Assembly (NCBI RefSeq): GCF_029946515.1
Contig: NZ_JARZHH010000032.1
Location: 1-64,000 of the forward strand
Reading direction: 5' to 3'
DNA from: Polyangium sp. 6x1
Lineage (GTDB): Bacteria > Myxococcota_A > Polyangia > Polyangiales > Polyangiaceae
DNA: 64,000 nt
This document shows, piece by piece, positions 18,880-27,174 of this stretch (its first letter is position 1; the number at the start of each line of letters is the position of its first letter). Both the position numbers and the translations under genes were made by a program. The notes beneath the pieces were generated by a model that was not told where the DNA came from, ran no database searches, and worked only from the letters and a program-made list of their open reading frames with translations.

Positions 18880-19013
18880 GCAGGACCTCGTTCGTCATTC
18901 ACGGCCGCGGCGTTCGCCTGCGGCGCCCCTGAACTGGTCCCCCCCTGTCGAAACGAAGGCGGCCTGCGTGCCCAGACAAACCGGGCGTCGCAGGAGCCCC
19001 TGGTCTCACGCGA

Positions 19014-21323
19014 TCACGGCCGCGTGACGTGCGCCCCGCGCGACGCGGGGCCCTCGGGCACGAGCGCCCGACGGAAGAAATCGGCGTATGCGTCGTACAC
19101 TGCGCTCCGCACGCACGTGGGCACGAAGCCGAGCTCGCGCTCCGCCTTCGAGGTGTCCGCGCGCCGCGGCGAGGACGCGGGCGCGGGCGCGCCGGGCGGG
19201 CGTTCGCCCCCGAGCATCCGCGCCGCCGCGAGCTTGCGGGCGAGCGACGTCTGCGCGAGCAGAGCCGGCACGGCGAACGGCGGGCGGCGCCGCGCGCTCG
19301 CCTCCTCGAAGAACGAGAGCAGATCGTCGATCGAAACGAGCTCGGTCGTGATCACGTACTTCTGCCCTTTGCGCCCGCTCCGCATCGCGGCGACGTGCGC
19401 GTCCACCGCGTCGCGCGTCGACGTGAGCAGGAGCGCGCCACGCGCGAAGGCGCGGAGCTTCCCGTTCGCGTGATCGACGAGCGCCCGCCCGATCGCGCTC
19501 GGCCGCTCGTCGAATGGACCGACCAGCGTCGTCGGCGCGACCACGACCACGTCGAGCCCGTCCGCCACGGCCTTCAAGCACTCGTGTTCCGCGAGCGCCT
19601 TCGTCCGCGCGTGTGGCGAGTGCGCGGAGAACGGGTCGAGCGGCGTCGTCTCGTCGATCGCCGCGCCGCGCGCGTCGTCGTACTGCACGGCGTCGAGCGA
19701 GCTCGTCACGACGACCCGCCGCACGCCCGCCTCGCGGCACGCGCCGAGCAGCGCGCGTGTCCCGAGCACGTTCGTCTCGAAAAACGCCCGCTCGTCGCCC
19801 TCGGCCACCAGGGCCGCCGCGTGATAGACCTCCGCGACGCCGCGCGTCGCCGCGCCGAGCACGTCCGCGTCCCGCACGTCGCAGGTCACGACCTCGACGG
19901 GCAACCCCGCGAGCGCCGCCGCGCCGCGCGCGCTCCGCACGAGCACGCGGACGTCCTTGCCCTCGGCGACGAGGCGCCGGACGAGGTTTTGCCCGAGGTG
20001 CCCCGCGCCGCCCGTGACGAGCACGCGCCCCTCGCGGGTTCGCGCGTCATTCCGAGAGGCCTCGTTGCCCGATTTCTTCGCGTCCGCGCCGCCGCGGATC
20101 ACCGTCATCGACGCGCGCCGCTCCGGCGGCACCGGCGGCCTCCGCGCGCGGAGCAGAGGCATCGTTGCGCGCCCCGTGCCGCCCGCGGGCGCGCTCGGAC
20201 CGGCCTCCGCTGCGCGGGCGAACAAGGCCGTCAGCGCAGCGTCGCTCTCGGCCGCGCGCCGGGCGCCGGCGAGCACCTCGGCCACGAGGCGCTTGTTGAT
20301 CTTCGGCTCGCGCCCGCGGACGAGCGTGTCTTCGCCCCGCTCCACCTCGCGCAGCGTGGCGATCGCCAGCGCGAGCGGCACCGCGCAGAATGCGCGCACC
20401 TCCGCGCCCTCGCGGCCGGGCCAGCAAAGCGTGTACTCCGTCGCGGCGTCGAGGTGCCCTCGCGCGATCGCGCACACCTCGGACACGGCCGCGAGGCCGC
20501 CCGCGCGCGCCTCGGGCGAGAGCAGTACGTCGCGACGAACCCCGTGCCGGGCGAGCACGTCTTCCGGCAGGAAACATGCGCCGCGGTCGAGATCCTCGGC
20601 GACGTCTTTCAGCACGTTCACCATCTGCAGGCCGAGGCCGAACCGCGTCGCGCGGCTCCGCGCCGCCGCGCGGACCTCCTCGCTCGCGCCGGGCACGGTG
20701 CGCTCGAAGAGCGACGTCAGCAGCTCGCCCACCGTGCCGGCCACGAAATAACAATATCGTTCGAGATCGGCCACGTCGCGGATGCGCGTCTTTCCTTCGG
20801 CGTCCGCGCGCCCCGCGTACTCGCGCATCCCCCGGCTCATCTCGAGCACCCACGGCCGGATCGCCTCCTGATCGGCCGCGGGTAGACCACGGAACACGCG
20901 AAACACCGCGCCCGCGCCCTTGCAGAGCGCGCGATCGGCCTCGGCCATCCCGACGGCCTCGTCCGCGAATCGGGCCTCGAATTCCGTCAAAGACCCCGCC
21001 TCGCCCCGCATGAGCGCGTCGAACGCGTCGAAGAGCGAAACGCGGGTCTCGGGCGCGATCGGATTCGCGTCCTCGATGCTGTCGACGACCCGGCAGAGGA
21101 GATACGCGGCGCAGAGGGAATCGGAGAGCCCCTCGGGGAGCGACAGGATCGACAGCGCGAACGTCCGGGAGACGCGCGGCAGCGTCCGCACGCAGAAATC
21201 GCGATCGGCGACTCTCTGCGCGGCGAGCGCCTCCAGCGCGGCGGCCATCGCCTCGCTCCCCTCCTCGGACAAACCAATCCGCAGCCCCGCGTCGCGGAGC
21301 CCAGAAACGTCATGCCTCGCCAT
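19014..21323 (-). CDS. Fused squalene synthase-SDR (NAD-epimerase type)
   Basis: A 769-residue fusion. Residues 1-375 are a head-to-head prenyl synthase: the Asp-rich motifs DSIED (81-85) and DVAED (240-244), SRTFALSIL, YCYFVAGTVGE and FGLGLQMVN match single-enzyme squalene synthases, which join two farnesyl diphosphates. A Pro/Arg-rich linker (376-430) precedes an extended SDR (432-769) with TGGAGHLG (437-444), resembling HpnA or sterol dehydrogenase (NSDHL-like) proteins. The YxxxK catalytic Tyr is His571 (CAC codon), with Lys575 kept, so activity is doubtful. GGGAG 9 nt upstream supports the start. It lies 134 bp upstream of the monooxygenase-cyclase fusion, in the same orientation and in pathway order. 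Confidence 0.93.
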   Translation of the reverse strand: MARHDVSGLRDAGLRIGLSEEGSEAMAAALEALAAQRVADRDFCVRTLPRVSRTFALSILSLPEGLSDSLCAAYLLCRVVDSIEDANPIAPETRVSLFDAFDALMRGEAGSLTEFEARFADEAVGMAEADRALCKGAGAVFRVFRGLPAADQEAIRPWVLEMSRGMREYAGRADAEGKTRIRDVADLERYCYFVAGTVGELLTSLFERTVPGASEEVRAAARSRATRFGLGLQMVNVLKDVAEDLDRGACFLPEDVLARHGVRRDVLLSPEARAGGLAAVSEVCAIARGHLDAATEYTLCWPGREGAEVRAFCAVPLALAIATLREVERGEDTLVRGREPKINKRLVAEVLAGARRAAESDAALTALFARAAEAGPSAPAGGTGRATMPLLRARRPPVPPERRASMTVIRGGADAKKSGNEASRNDARTREGRVLVTGGAGHLGQNLVRRLVAEGKDVRVLVRSARGAAALAGLPVEVVTCDVRDADVLGAATRGVAEVYHAAALVAEGDERAFFETNVLGTRALLGACREAGVRRVVVTSSLDAVQYDDARGAAIDETTPLDPFSAHSPHARTKALAEHECLKAVADGLDVVVVAPTTLVGPFDERPSAIGRALVDHANGKLRAFARGALLLTSTRDAVDAHVAAMRSGRKGQKYVITTELVSIDDLLSFFEEASARRRPPFAVPALLAQTSLARKLAAARMLGGERPPGAPAPASSPRRADTSKAERELGFVPTCVRSAVYDAYADFFRRALVPEGPASRGAHVTRP

Positions 21324-21627
21324 TCCGTGCCGCTCCCTTACCGCCGGCGCCTCGTGGTCTCGGCTGTCAACGAAGTAATCGAAGAATCAATGCCCAGTGT
21401 TTGTGTACTGCATTGCCGACATGACCGTTCAGGCCGATCGTCCGACTTTGCAGCGAGGCCGTACATGGCGCATGGAGGGCAATCGTGTCAAGGGGCGCTC
21501 GCCCACGTTCGCTTGCTTTTTCTTGCTGAGGCGGCGGAGCGCGAAGCCTTTTTCGCATCGACCGTGCCTTCCCGGCACGGCGTTCCGCCCATGCGCTCTC
21601 GCCCGACCATTGCATGCGTGGACGGAC
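21324..21627. other. Divergent intergenic region upstream of the sterol module
   Basis: A 304-bp stretch between the minus-strand squalene synthase fusion and the plus-strand lipoprotein. It is the most A+T-rich patch in this area. A TTGACA -35-like hexamer on the minus strand (21365-21370) lies 42 bp before the fusion start, but no -10 box is found at the usual spacing. Two CGAAG words 9 bp apart occur at about 21371-21384. Promoters for both genes must lie here; none is assigned firmly. Confidence 0.4.
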
Positions 21628-22083
21628 ATGAGCACGACGAGAGCCTTGCTCGGGGCTGCGCTCGTCGCCTCGCTCGCCTCCTGCGAGCGCGACGCGCGCA
21701 CCATTTCCAGCTCCAGCGAGCTCCGAGGCGCGCGCCCGCTCGCCGCGGCGCTCGTCCCGGTCCAGGCGGAGGAAGAATCGTTCCCCGCCCTCGGCTGCTA
21801 CGAGCGCGCTCGCGAGCGAACGCTGCTCTCGCAGAACGACGCGTATCTCCTGTGCCTCGGCGCGACGTCCGACGCGCCGATCGCCTGCTACGAGCGGGCC
21901 TCGGCCGGGCTCCTGCTCTCCGTGCAAGCGATAGAGCTCTGCCGCTGCGCCGACTCGCTCGCGCCGATCGCGTGTTATGAGCGCGCCGCGCGGCAAACCA
22001 CGCTCACGCAGCCCGCCATCCTCGCGCTTTGCAGCGCGACCGCGATGCAGCGGCTCTACCCGAATTGCACGCCCGTACGCTGA
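21628..22083 (+). CDS. Lipoprotein with three CYER repeats
   Basis: A 151-residue predicted lipoprotein. The lipobox LASC follows an N-terminal hydrophobic run. The mature part has three imperfect repeats of about 32 residues, each starting CYERA and containing L-L-S, a second Cys (LC) and the ending APIA. The Cys spacing suggests a disulfide per repeat. No known family is recognised. The ATG at 21628 is the start that places the lipobox correctly. The gene is convergent with the rhodopsin-transducer homologue, with 3 bp between stops. Confidence 0.72.
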   Translation: MSTTRALLGAALVASLASCERDARTISSSSELRGARPLAAALVPVQAEEESFPALGCYERARERTLLSQNDAYLLCLGATSDAPIACYERASAGLLLSVQAIELCRCADSLAPIACYERAARQTTLTQPAILALCSATAMQRLYPNCTPVR

Positions 22084-22086
22084 GGC

Positions 22087-22464
22087 TCACATCCCGCAGC
22101 GCTCGAAGTGGGCGATCGTCGTCATCGCGCCCCCGCCCCCGGCGGAGACGCGCGTGTATTGCACGACGATCGGCACGTCCGACTCGATCACGCTCGCGAA
22201 ATCCGTGCCGAGCGGCAACGGCTCCGGGCCTTCGAGATCCTGCCAGCGGACGCGCCGGCTCCGTTCGGGCAAGAGCGTGAGGCGGTAGGGCCCGGCCGGC
22301 ACACGATGCTCGAAGTACACCATGATCTCCACGTGCGCCTCGTGCGCGGAGGCATTGAGCAACCAGAGCACGTCGTTCCCGGTGTCCGGCTCCGCGCCGT
22401 CCGCTCGCTTCGCCACGTGCCCCTCTGCGACCGACCACCGTTTGCACCCCGCCGGCTTGCTCAT
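22087..22464 (-). CDS. Anabaena sensory rhodopsin transducer family protein
   Basis: A 125-residue soluble beta-sandwich protein. It aligns over its whole length with the Anabaena sensory rhodopsin transducer: WSVAEG, LWLLNAS, HEAHVEIMVYF, GPYRLTLLPERS, GTDFASVIESDVPIVVQYTR and a C-terminal TTIAHF. That protein is tetrameric and relays light from sensory rhodopsin, possibly binding DNA or carbohydrate. No rhodopsin gene lies in the window, so a light role is not shown; many family members lack a rhodopsin. It is encoded alone, on the minus strand. Confidence 0.9.
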   Translation of the reverse strand: MSKPAGCKRWSVAEGHVAKRADGAEPDTGNDVLWLLNASAHEAHVEIMVYFEHRVPAGPYRLTLLPERSRRVRWQDLEGPEPLPLGTDFASVIESDVPIVVQYTRVSAGGGGAMTTIAHFERCGM

Positions 22465-22571
22465 CCGAGTCCCCCTCGTCCGGGCGCTCCCGCCCGCGAG
22501 GGGCCGCGTGCAGCGCCCGTGCCCGAGCGCCGCATTCCCTTCGCCCGCGCTTGCCTGTATGCTGCGTGCGA

Positions 22572-23480
22572 ATGTTCGTCCGCGTTGGGTTCCTCGTCCT
22601 CTCGCTCGTGCTCGGGCTCGGTTGTCGGGACGAAAGCGCGTCCCCGACGAAGGACCCGGAGGCCGCGCCCTCCGCGCCCCCGTCCGCGAGCGTGGCCGCC
22701 GCGCCGCCCGTCGCCGCGCCTCCGCCCGCCGCGCCGAGCCTCCCCGCGCTTCCCTCCCGCAAAGTGGCGAGCAAGACGCTCACGGACGGCAGCCTCCTCG
22801 GCGAGTTTTCCTTCGAGCGCGCGGCGGGCGACGAGGGCATGACCTGGCTCGCCGCCGAGGAGGCCTGCGTCGCCGCGGGAAAACACCTCTGCACGGCCAC
22901 GCAATGGCAAGCCGCCTGCGAGGCCGATCCGGCCATCGCCGCCGTCGAGACCTGGACTCTCACGCCCGAGCGCGACGCGGGGTTTTTCGTACGCGGTGGG
23001 GGGCCGGGGTGTGGCCGAAAAACCGTCGCCCCCGGGGCGCAGGCGAGCCCCTTCCGCGCCGGGGCCTGCTGCTCGCCCGCGCTCGCCGCGGCGGGCCGCG
23101 ACATTCAGCCGGCCATGCTCCGGGCCATGGCGAAGAACGTCCTCGACCTCGAACGGACCTTCAATGCGCGCCGCGCCTCCGCGCTCGCGGGCTTCTTCGA
23201 CGAGCGCGTGCGGGTCTTCCTCAAGGAAAAATCGCGCGCCGAGGCGGTCGCCATTTTCGAGCACGAGTTTGGCAAGTACGAAGATTACGCGGCCGTGCAC
23301 GAGCTCTGCGATTTCTCGGTCGCCGCGGACGACCAGACCTACACCGCCGATTGTCGCAAGATCTCGCGATTCGGCGGCAAGGTCGGCCACGTGCTGACGC
23401 GGTACGTCTTCGTGGCCGGCGCGGGCAAACTGCGCTCGATCACCGATCCGGCCGTGTACCGCGCATTCGCCGAGCCGTAG
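22572..23480 (+). CDS. Lipoprotein with SUMF1-like fragment and NTF2-like domain
   Basis: A 302-residue lipoprotein (lipobox GLGC after MFVRVGF). A Pro/Ala spacer (about 25-65) leads to a partial sulfatase-modifying-factor-like segment (AEEACVAAGKHLCTATQW, about 95-130), too short for a whole FGE domain, then to a C-terminal region of about 110 residues with an NTF2/SnoaL-like pattern (ERTFNARRASALAGFFDERV, FGKYEDYAAVHELC). The two parts are joined by a Gly-rich Cys pair. Function is unknown. It is convergent with the next gene, with a 9-bp gap. Confidence 0.72.
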   Translation: MFVRVGFLVLSLVLGLGCRDESASPTKDPEAAPSAPPSASVAAAPPVAAPPPAAPSLPALPSRKVASKTLTDGSLLGEFSFERAAGDEGMTWLAAEEACVAAGKHLCTATQWQAACEADPAIAAVETWTLTPERDAGFFVRGGGPGCGRKTVAPGAQASPFRAGACCSPALAAAGRDIQPAMLRAMAKNVLDLERTFNARRASALAGFFDERVRVFLKEKSRAEAVAIFEHEFGKYEDYAAVHELCDFSVAADDQTYTADCRKISRFGGKVGHVLTRYVFVAGAGKLRSITDPAVYRAFAEP

Positions 23481-23489
23481 CCGGCGTTC

Positions 23490-24416
23490 TCAACCGTCCG
23501 GCCAGCGCACGTCCGGAAACCTCTTTTCCGAGAGGCCGATCACCGACACGATTTCCACCACCGCGCCGCTCGCGTCGATCCCCCAGTACGTCGGGACCAC
23601 CTGATCCCCGCCGAGCCCGAACGCGACGATGTTTCCGACGGTCCCTTTCCATTCGGCATGACCGAGGCTCCCGCCTACCGCGCCGCGGGTCGCCTTGAGC
23701 GCCTGCATGAGCTCGCCGCTGTTTCGCTCGGCGCGGTCATCCTTCAGGTGTTCCTGGTACACGATGCCATTGCGCACGGACGTTCGTACCGGAGCCGGCG
23801 GCGTGTATTCGGCGAACACGCTCGCATCCATGAAGCAGCCCGTCGCGGCGTCGGACGGATACCCCGTGCGCGCGCCGGGGCGAGACGGCGTGGGTTTCTC
23901 TCCCGCGACCGCCGCCGTCTCCCATCGCGTCGGGCGGCCGGGGCCGAAGACGACACGCGCGAGGAGCAATTCATTCACACGGCCTCGCTCGTCGTCCTGG
24001 AGCAGCAGTTCGACGGGATAACGCCCCGGCGGGACGGCGCGCACGAGCACGTGATTCGCCGAGAGGTTCGCGAGCGGATCGCCCGCCATGAGTTTTCCCG
24101 TCGGCACGACGAGCATCCCGAGGCCCAGGCGGCGCGTGGGCACGGCGTCGAGCTCCTCGGTCTCCTCGTCGCGCATACGCAGCAGCGCGCCCGTGAAGAG
24201 GTCGTGAAAATCGATCTGTGACGGCGCAGGAGCACTCGCCTTCGGGCGCTCCTCGGGCGCCGAGGCATTGCCCAGAGGCGGGGGCACCGCGGTCACGGCC
24301 GGCGACGTTTCCCGAGGCGTGGGCGTGGACGAACGATTGCACCCGACGAGCGGGAGCAGCACCGCAGCGGCGGCGAGGGACAGGGCCTTCGGGGCGGGGC
24401 GTTGGCGGGAGGTCAC
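23490..24416 (-). CDS. DUF4241-family lipoprotein
   Basis: A 308-residue lipoprotein (lipobox LLPLVGC, Cys at about residue 26) with a Pro/Ser spacer to about 68. The rest matches the DUF4241 pattern: LMAGDPL, GRYPVELLLQD, ARVVFGPGRPTRWETA and GCFMDAS, followed by WGID. This family has no defined biochemical role. It starts at the ATG before the signal peptide. A 40-bp gap separates it from the upstream BtpA gene on the same strand, so they may be co-transcribed. Confidence 0.78.
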   Translation of the reverse strand: MTSRQRPAPKALSLAAAAVLLPLVGCNRSSTPTPRETSPAVTAVPPPLGNASAPEERPKASAPAPSQIDFHDLFTGALLRMRDEETEELDAVPTRRLGLGMLVVPTGKLMAGDPLANLSANHVLVRAVPPGRYPVELLLQDDERGRVNELLLARVVFGPGRPTRWETAAVAGEKPTPSRPGARTGYPSDAATGCFMDASVFAEYTPPAPVRTSVRNGIVYQEHLKDDRAERNSGELMQALKATRGAVGGSLGHAEWKGTVGNIVAFGLGGDQVVPTYWGIDASGAVVEIVSVIGLSEKRFPDVRWPDG

Positions 24417-24456
24417 GGCGCGCGAGGGTAGCTTGGAATGCGGGGACGCGCTCGTA

Positions 24457-25308
24457 TCAACCGGCGGCTCGCGCGGCGCGTACGAATCTGCGCACGCGCT
24501 CGGGATCGACGGGCTCCTCGATGCGCCCGCCCTCCTTGATGCTCGACCCGACGATCACACCGTCGGCCGCGCCGAGAAATGCGGTCACGTTCTCCTCGGT
24601 CGCGCCGCTGCCGATGAGCACAGGCGAATCCCCGGCGAGCGCCTTGGCCTCCCGCACCTTCGCGAGATCCGGCGCGTCGCCCGTCATTTTCCCGGACACG
24701 ATGAGGGCGTCGGCCCCGGAAAAACGCGTCCATTCGATGTGCGTCGCGAGATCGATCCCGGGGAATCGCACCGAGTGTTTCTTGTCGACGTCGGCGAACA
24801 GCTTGATGTGCTCGGCGCCGAGCTCCTTGCGCCGCCGCAAGAGCTCTGCCGCGCATCCCTCGTCCCATGAGCCCGCCTCCCACACACCCGCGCCGGCGAG
24901 CATGCACACCCGGACGAACTTCGCGCCCGCGGCGATCGCGATTCCGAGCAGCGCGACGCCGCCGTTGTGCACGAGGTTGATGCCGAGCGGCAAGGGCACG
25001 GCTTGCCCCACGGCCCGCGCCACGACCGCGTGCGCCGCGATGCTCTCGGGCGCGATATGGGATCCCGCGCGAAACGGGATGTCCCACATGTTCTCGACGA
25101 TGATGCCGTCCACGCCGCCCTCCGCGAGCGCGCGGGCGTCGCGGATTGCGTTCTCCAGGATGACATCCATCCCGTAGCCCGAATACCCCGGTGCGCCGGG
25201 CAGCGGCCAGCAATGCACCATTCCGAGGACGGGTTTTTTCGTGCCGAAGAGATCCCCGAGATCCCGGAGCTTGAGCGCGTCGAGGCGCGCCTTCCACGGA
25301 GGCGTCAT
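24457..25308 (-). CDS. BtpA family TIM-barrel protein
   Basis: A 283-residue soluble protein of the BtpA/SgcQ family, a TIM barrel. The markers are GMVHCWPLPG (29-38), GVDGIIVENMWD (65-76), LGINLVHNGG, FADVDKKHS and ADGVIVGSSIK. BtpA was named for photosystem I assembly in cyanobacteria, but homologues occur in sugar or nucleoside operons, where their reaction is unclear. Its start overlaps the stop of the PfkB-kinase gene by 4 nt, so the two are translationally coupled and may act on one sugar or nucleoside substrate; this is inferred from context. Confidence 0.9.
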   Translation of the reverse strand: MTPPWKARLDALKLRDLGDLFGTKKPVLGMVHCWPLPGAPGYSGYGMDVILENAIRDARALAEGGVDGIIVENMWDIPFRAGSHIAPESIAAHAVVARAVGQAVPLPLGINLVHNGGVALLGIAIAAGAKFVRVCMLAGAGVWEAGSWDEGCAAELLRRRKELGAEHIKLFADVDKKHSVRFPGIDLATHIEWTRFSGADALIVSGKMTGDAPDLAKVREAKALAGDSPVLIGSGATEENVTAFLGAADGVIVGSSIKEGGRIEEPVDPERVRRFVRAARAAG

Positions 25309-26294
25309 GTCTCTCTCCCGATCGTTGGTTTGTCATCCGTGAAGAATGCAGCGAGCTCGGCTTCGTGCTTGGCGAGAACCTCGACGAGATCCTCCTGGTT
25401 CGGCAGCGACGTCGCTGCCCCGAACCGGCTCACGATGTGCGCGCCTGCGGCGTTGCCCAGCCTGCACGCGTCTTCGAGGGAGGCGCCGCGGCGCCACGCG
25501 TAAAGGAATGCCGCGACGAACCCGTCTCCGGCGCCGGTTGTGTCGCGCACTCTGGCGCGATAGGCATGCAGGAACGTTCGGGTGGACCCCTTGGCCACGA
25601 CGGCGCCCTTGCCGCCGAGCTTGCCCACCACGAGCGGCGCGCCCGCCGCGAGGAGCGCCACGATGGCGGCTTCGCAGGCGGTGGCAAGGCGGTCCTCCGG
25701 GGCGAGCGCGCCGAGCTCGCTCTTGTTGCCGAAGAACACCGCAAACCGCGGGGCGAGCGCGAAAAGCTCCTCGGGCCGGGCGCGGACGAGCGGCAAGCAA
25801 ATGTCGATCGAAATGGGAATCTCGCGGCGATTCGCTTCCTCCATCAGCGCGAGCGTCGTCATCCACTGCTCGCCTTCGAGGAGCGCGTGCCCCGCCACGT
25901 GCAGGTGCACGACGTCCTGGAACACGGCCGCGAAATCAGGACACGCGACCGCGGCGTTCGCGCCGCGAAAGCTCAGGAACGTCCGCTCGCCGCTCGGGGA
26001 AATGGCCACGAAGCAATGTCCGGTGGCCTGCGTGGGGTGTGTCTCGACGAACGCGAGATCCACGCCCGCTTCCCGCGCGGCCCGGAGCGCGATGTCCGCC
26101 CCGGGATCCCGCCCGACCGCCGTGACCAGCCGCGCGCGCGCGCCGAGCTTCGCGAGCGCCGTCGCCACGTTCGCGCCCGAACCGCCGCTGCCGTATCCGA
26201 GCTCGGTCATCGGCACGTCGTCGCCCTCGCTCGGGAAACGCGCGAGCGTGCTCGAGAGGTCTGCGTTGGCGTCGCCGACGACGAGAAAAACCAT
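25305..26294 (-). CDS. PfkB (ribokinase) family carbohydrate kinase
   Basis: A 329-residue cytosolic kinase. The N-terminal GGSGANVATALAKLG motif and the C-terminal DTTGAGDGF (catalytic Asp in the GAGD loop) define the ribokinase family. It would phosphorylate a sugar or nucleoside with ATP; the substrate is not predictable. It sits just upstream of, and overlaps, the BtpA gene; the pairing resembles known PfkB/BtpA partners in sugar or pseudouridine-like operons. Divergent from the glutathione transferase gene. Confidence 0.92.
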   Translation of the reverse strand: MVFLVVGDANADLSSTLARFPSEGDDVPMTELGYGSGGSGANVATALAKLGARARLVTAVGRDPGADIALRAAREAGVDLAFVETHPTQATGHCFVAISPSGERTFLSFRGANAAVACPDFAAVFQDVVHLHVAGHALLEGEQWMTTLALMEEANRREIPISIDICLPLVRARPEELFALAPRFAVFFGNKSELGALAPEDRLATACEAAIVALLAAGAPLVVGKLGGKGAVVAKGSTRTFLHAYRARVRDTTGAGDGFVAAFLYAWRRGASLEDACRLGNAAGAHIVSRFGAATSLPNQEDLVEVLAKHEAELAAFFTDDKPTIGRET

Positions 26295-26454
26295 GCGGCG
26301 GCGAGCCTAGCGCGGAACGGATCCCCCGACCATCCCGTTCAAACCCGCGAACATCCGCGTGGTTTTTGCGACCCCCTTCCCACGGAGCCCGCATCCGATC
26401 CATCCTCCCGTCCCGGCTCTGACCTGCAGCCCAACCAAAGAGGGATTTCGACGC

Positions 26455-27108
26455 ATGAAGCTCTGCGGCTTTCGCATCAGCAACTACCACAACAAGGTCC
26501 GCCTCGCGCTCCTCGAGAAGGGCATCCCGCACGAGGAGGATCCGAGCTGTTTTCCCTCCCAGGATGCCGCGTATCTCGCGCGATCCCCCATGGGCCGCGT
26601 GCCCTTCCTGGAGACGCCGCACGGGGTGATCTGCGAGTCGCAGGTGATCTGCGAGTACCTGGAGGAGGCGTACCCGGACAACCCCCTTTATCCGCGCGAT
26701 CCGTTCGCCCGCGCCAAGGTCCGCGAGCTCATCCAGGTCTTCGAGCTCAACGTCGAGCTCGTCGCGCGCCGCACCTACCCCGCCGCGTTCATGGGCGCCC
26801 CGCTCTCCGACGAGGCCAAGGCCGCGATCAAGGCTGATCTCGCCAAGGGCGTCCGCGCCTTCTTGCAGCTCGCGAAGTTCGATCCGTTCCTCGCCGGCGC
26901 CGAGTTCACTCTGGCCGACTGCGCGGCGGCCATGCACTTCCCGCTCATCGCGGCGGGGACCCAGCGCGTGTTCGGCGCGGACATCTTCGCCGACGTGCCC
27001 CAGGTCGCGGCGTACGTCGAGCGGATCGTCCAGCGGCCGCACGTCGCGCGCGTCCTCGCCGACAGCCGCGAGGCGTTCGCGCAACTCATGGCGAGCCGCC
27101 GCGGCTGA
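26455..27108 (+). CDS. Glutathione S-transferase family protein
   Basis: A 217-residue cytosolic protein with the GST N-terminal thioredoxin-like domain (SNYHNKVRLALLEKGI, then GRVPFLETPHG and ESQVICEYLEE, the glutathione site) and an all-helical C-terminal domain (LADCAAAMHFPLI). It would conjugate or reduce using glutathione or a related thiol. The start is ATG 26455, with AGAGG about 8 nt upstream; an upstream in-frame ATG at 26359 gives a low-complexity extension and is rejected. Substrate unknown. Confidence 0.9.
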   Translation: MKLCGFRISNYHNKVRLALLEKGIPHEEDPSCFPSQDAAYLARSPMGRVPFLETPHGVICESQVICEYLEEAYPDNPLYPRDPFARAKVRELIQVFELNVELVARRTYPAAFMGAPLSDEAKAAIKADLAKGVRAFLQLAKFDPFLAGAEFTLADCAAAMHFPLIAAGTQRVFGADIFADVPQVAAYVERIVQRPHVARVLADSREAFAQLMASRRG

Positions 27109-27174
27109 CCCCCCCGCGCCGCTTGTCTTTCCAATCGACGACGGCGGGGGCGTTCGTGTTATAAGCCCCTCGCC

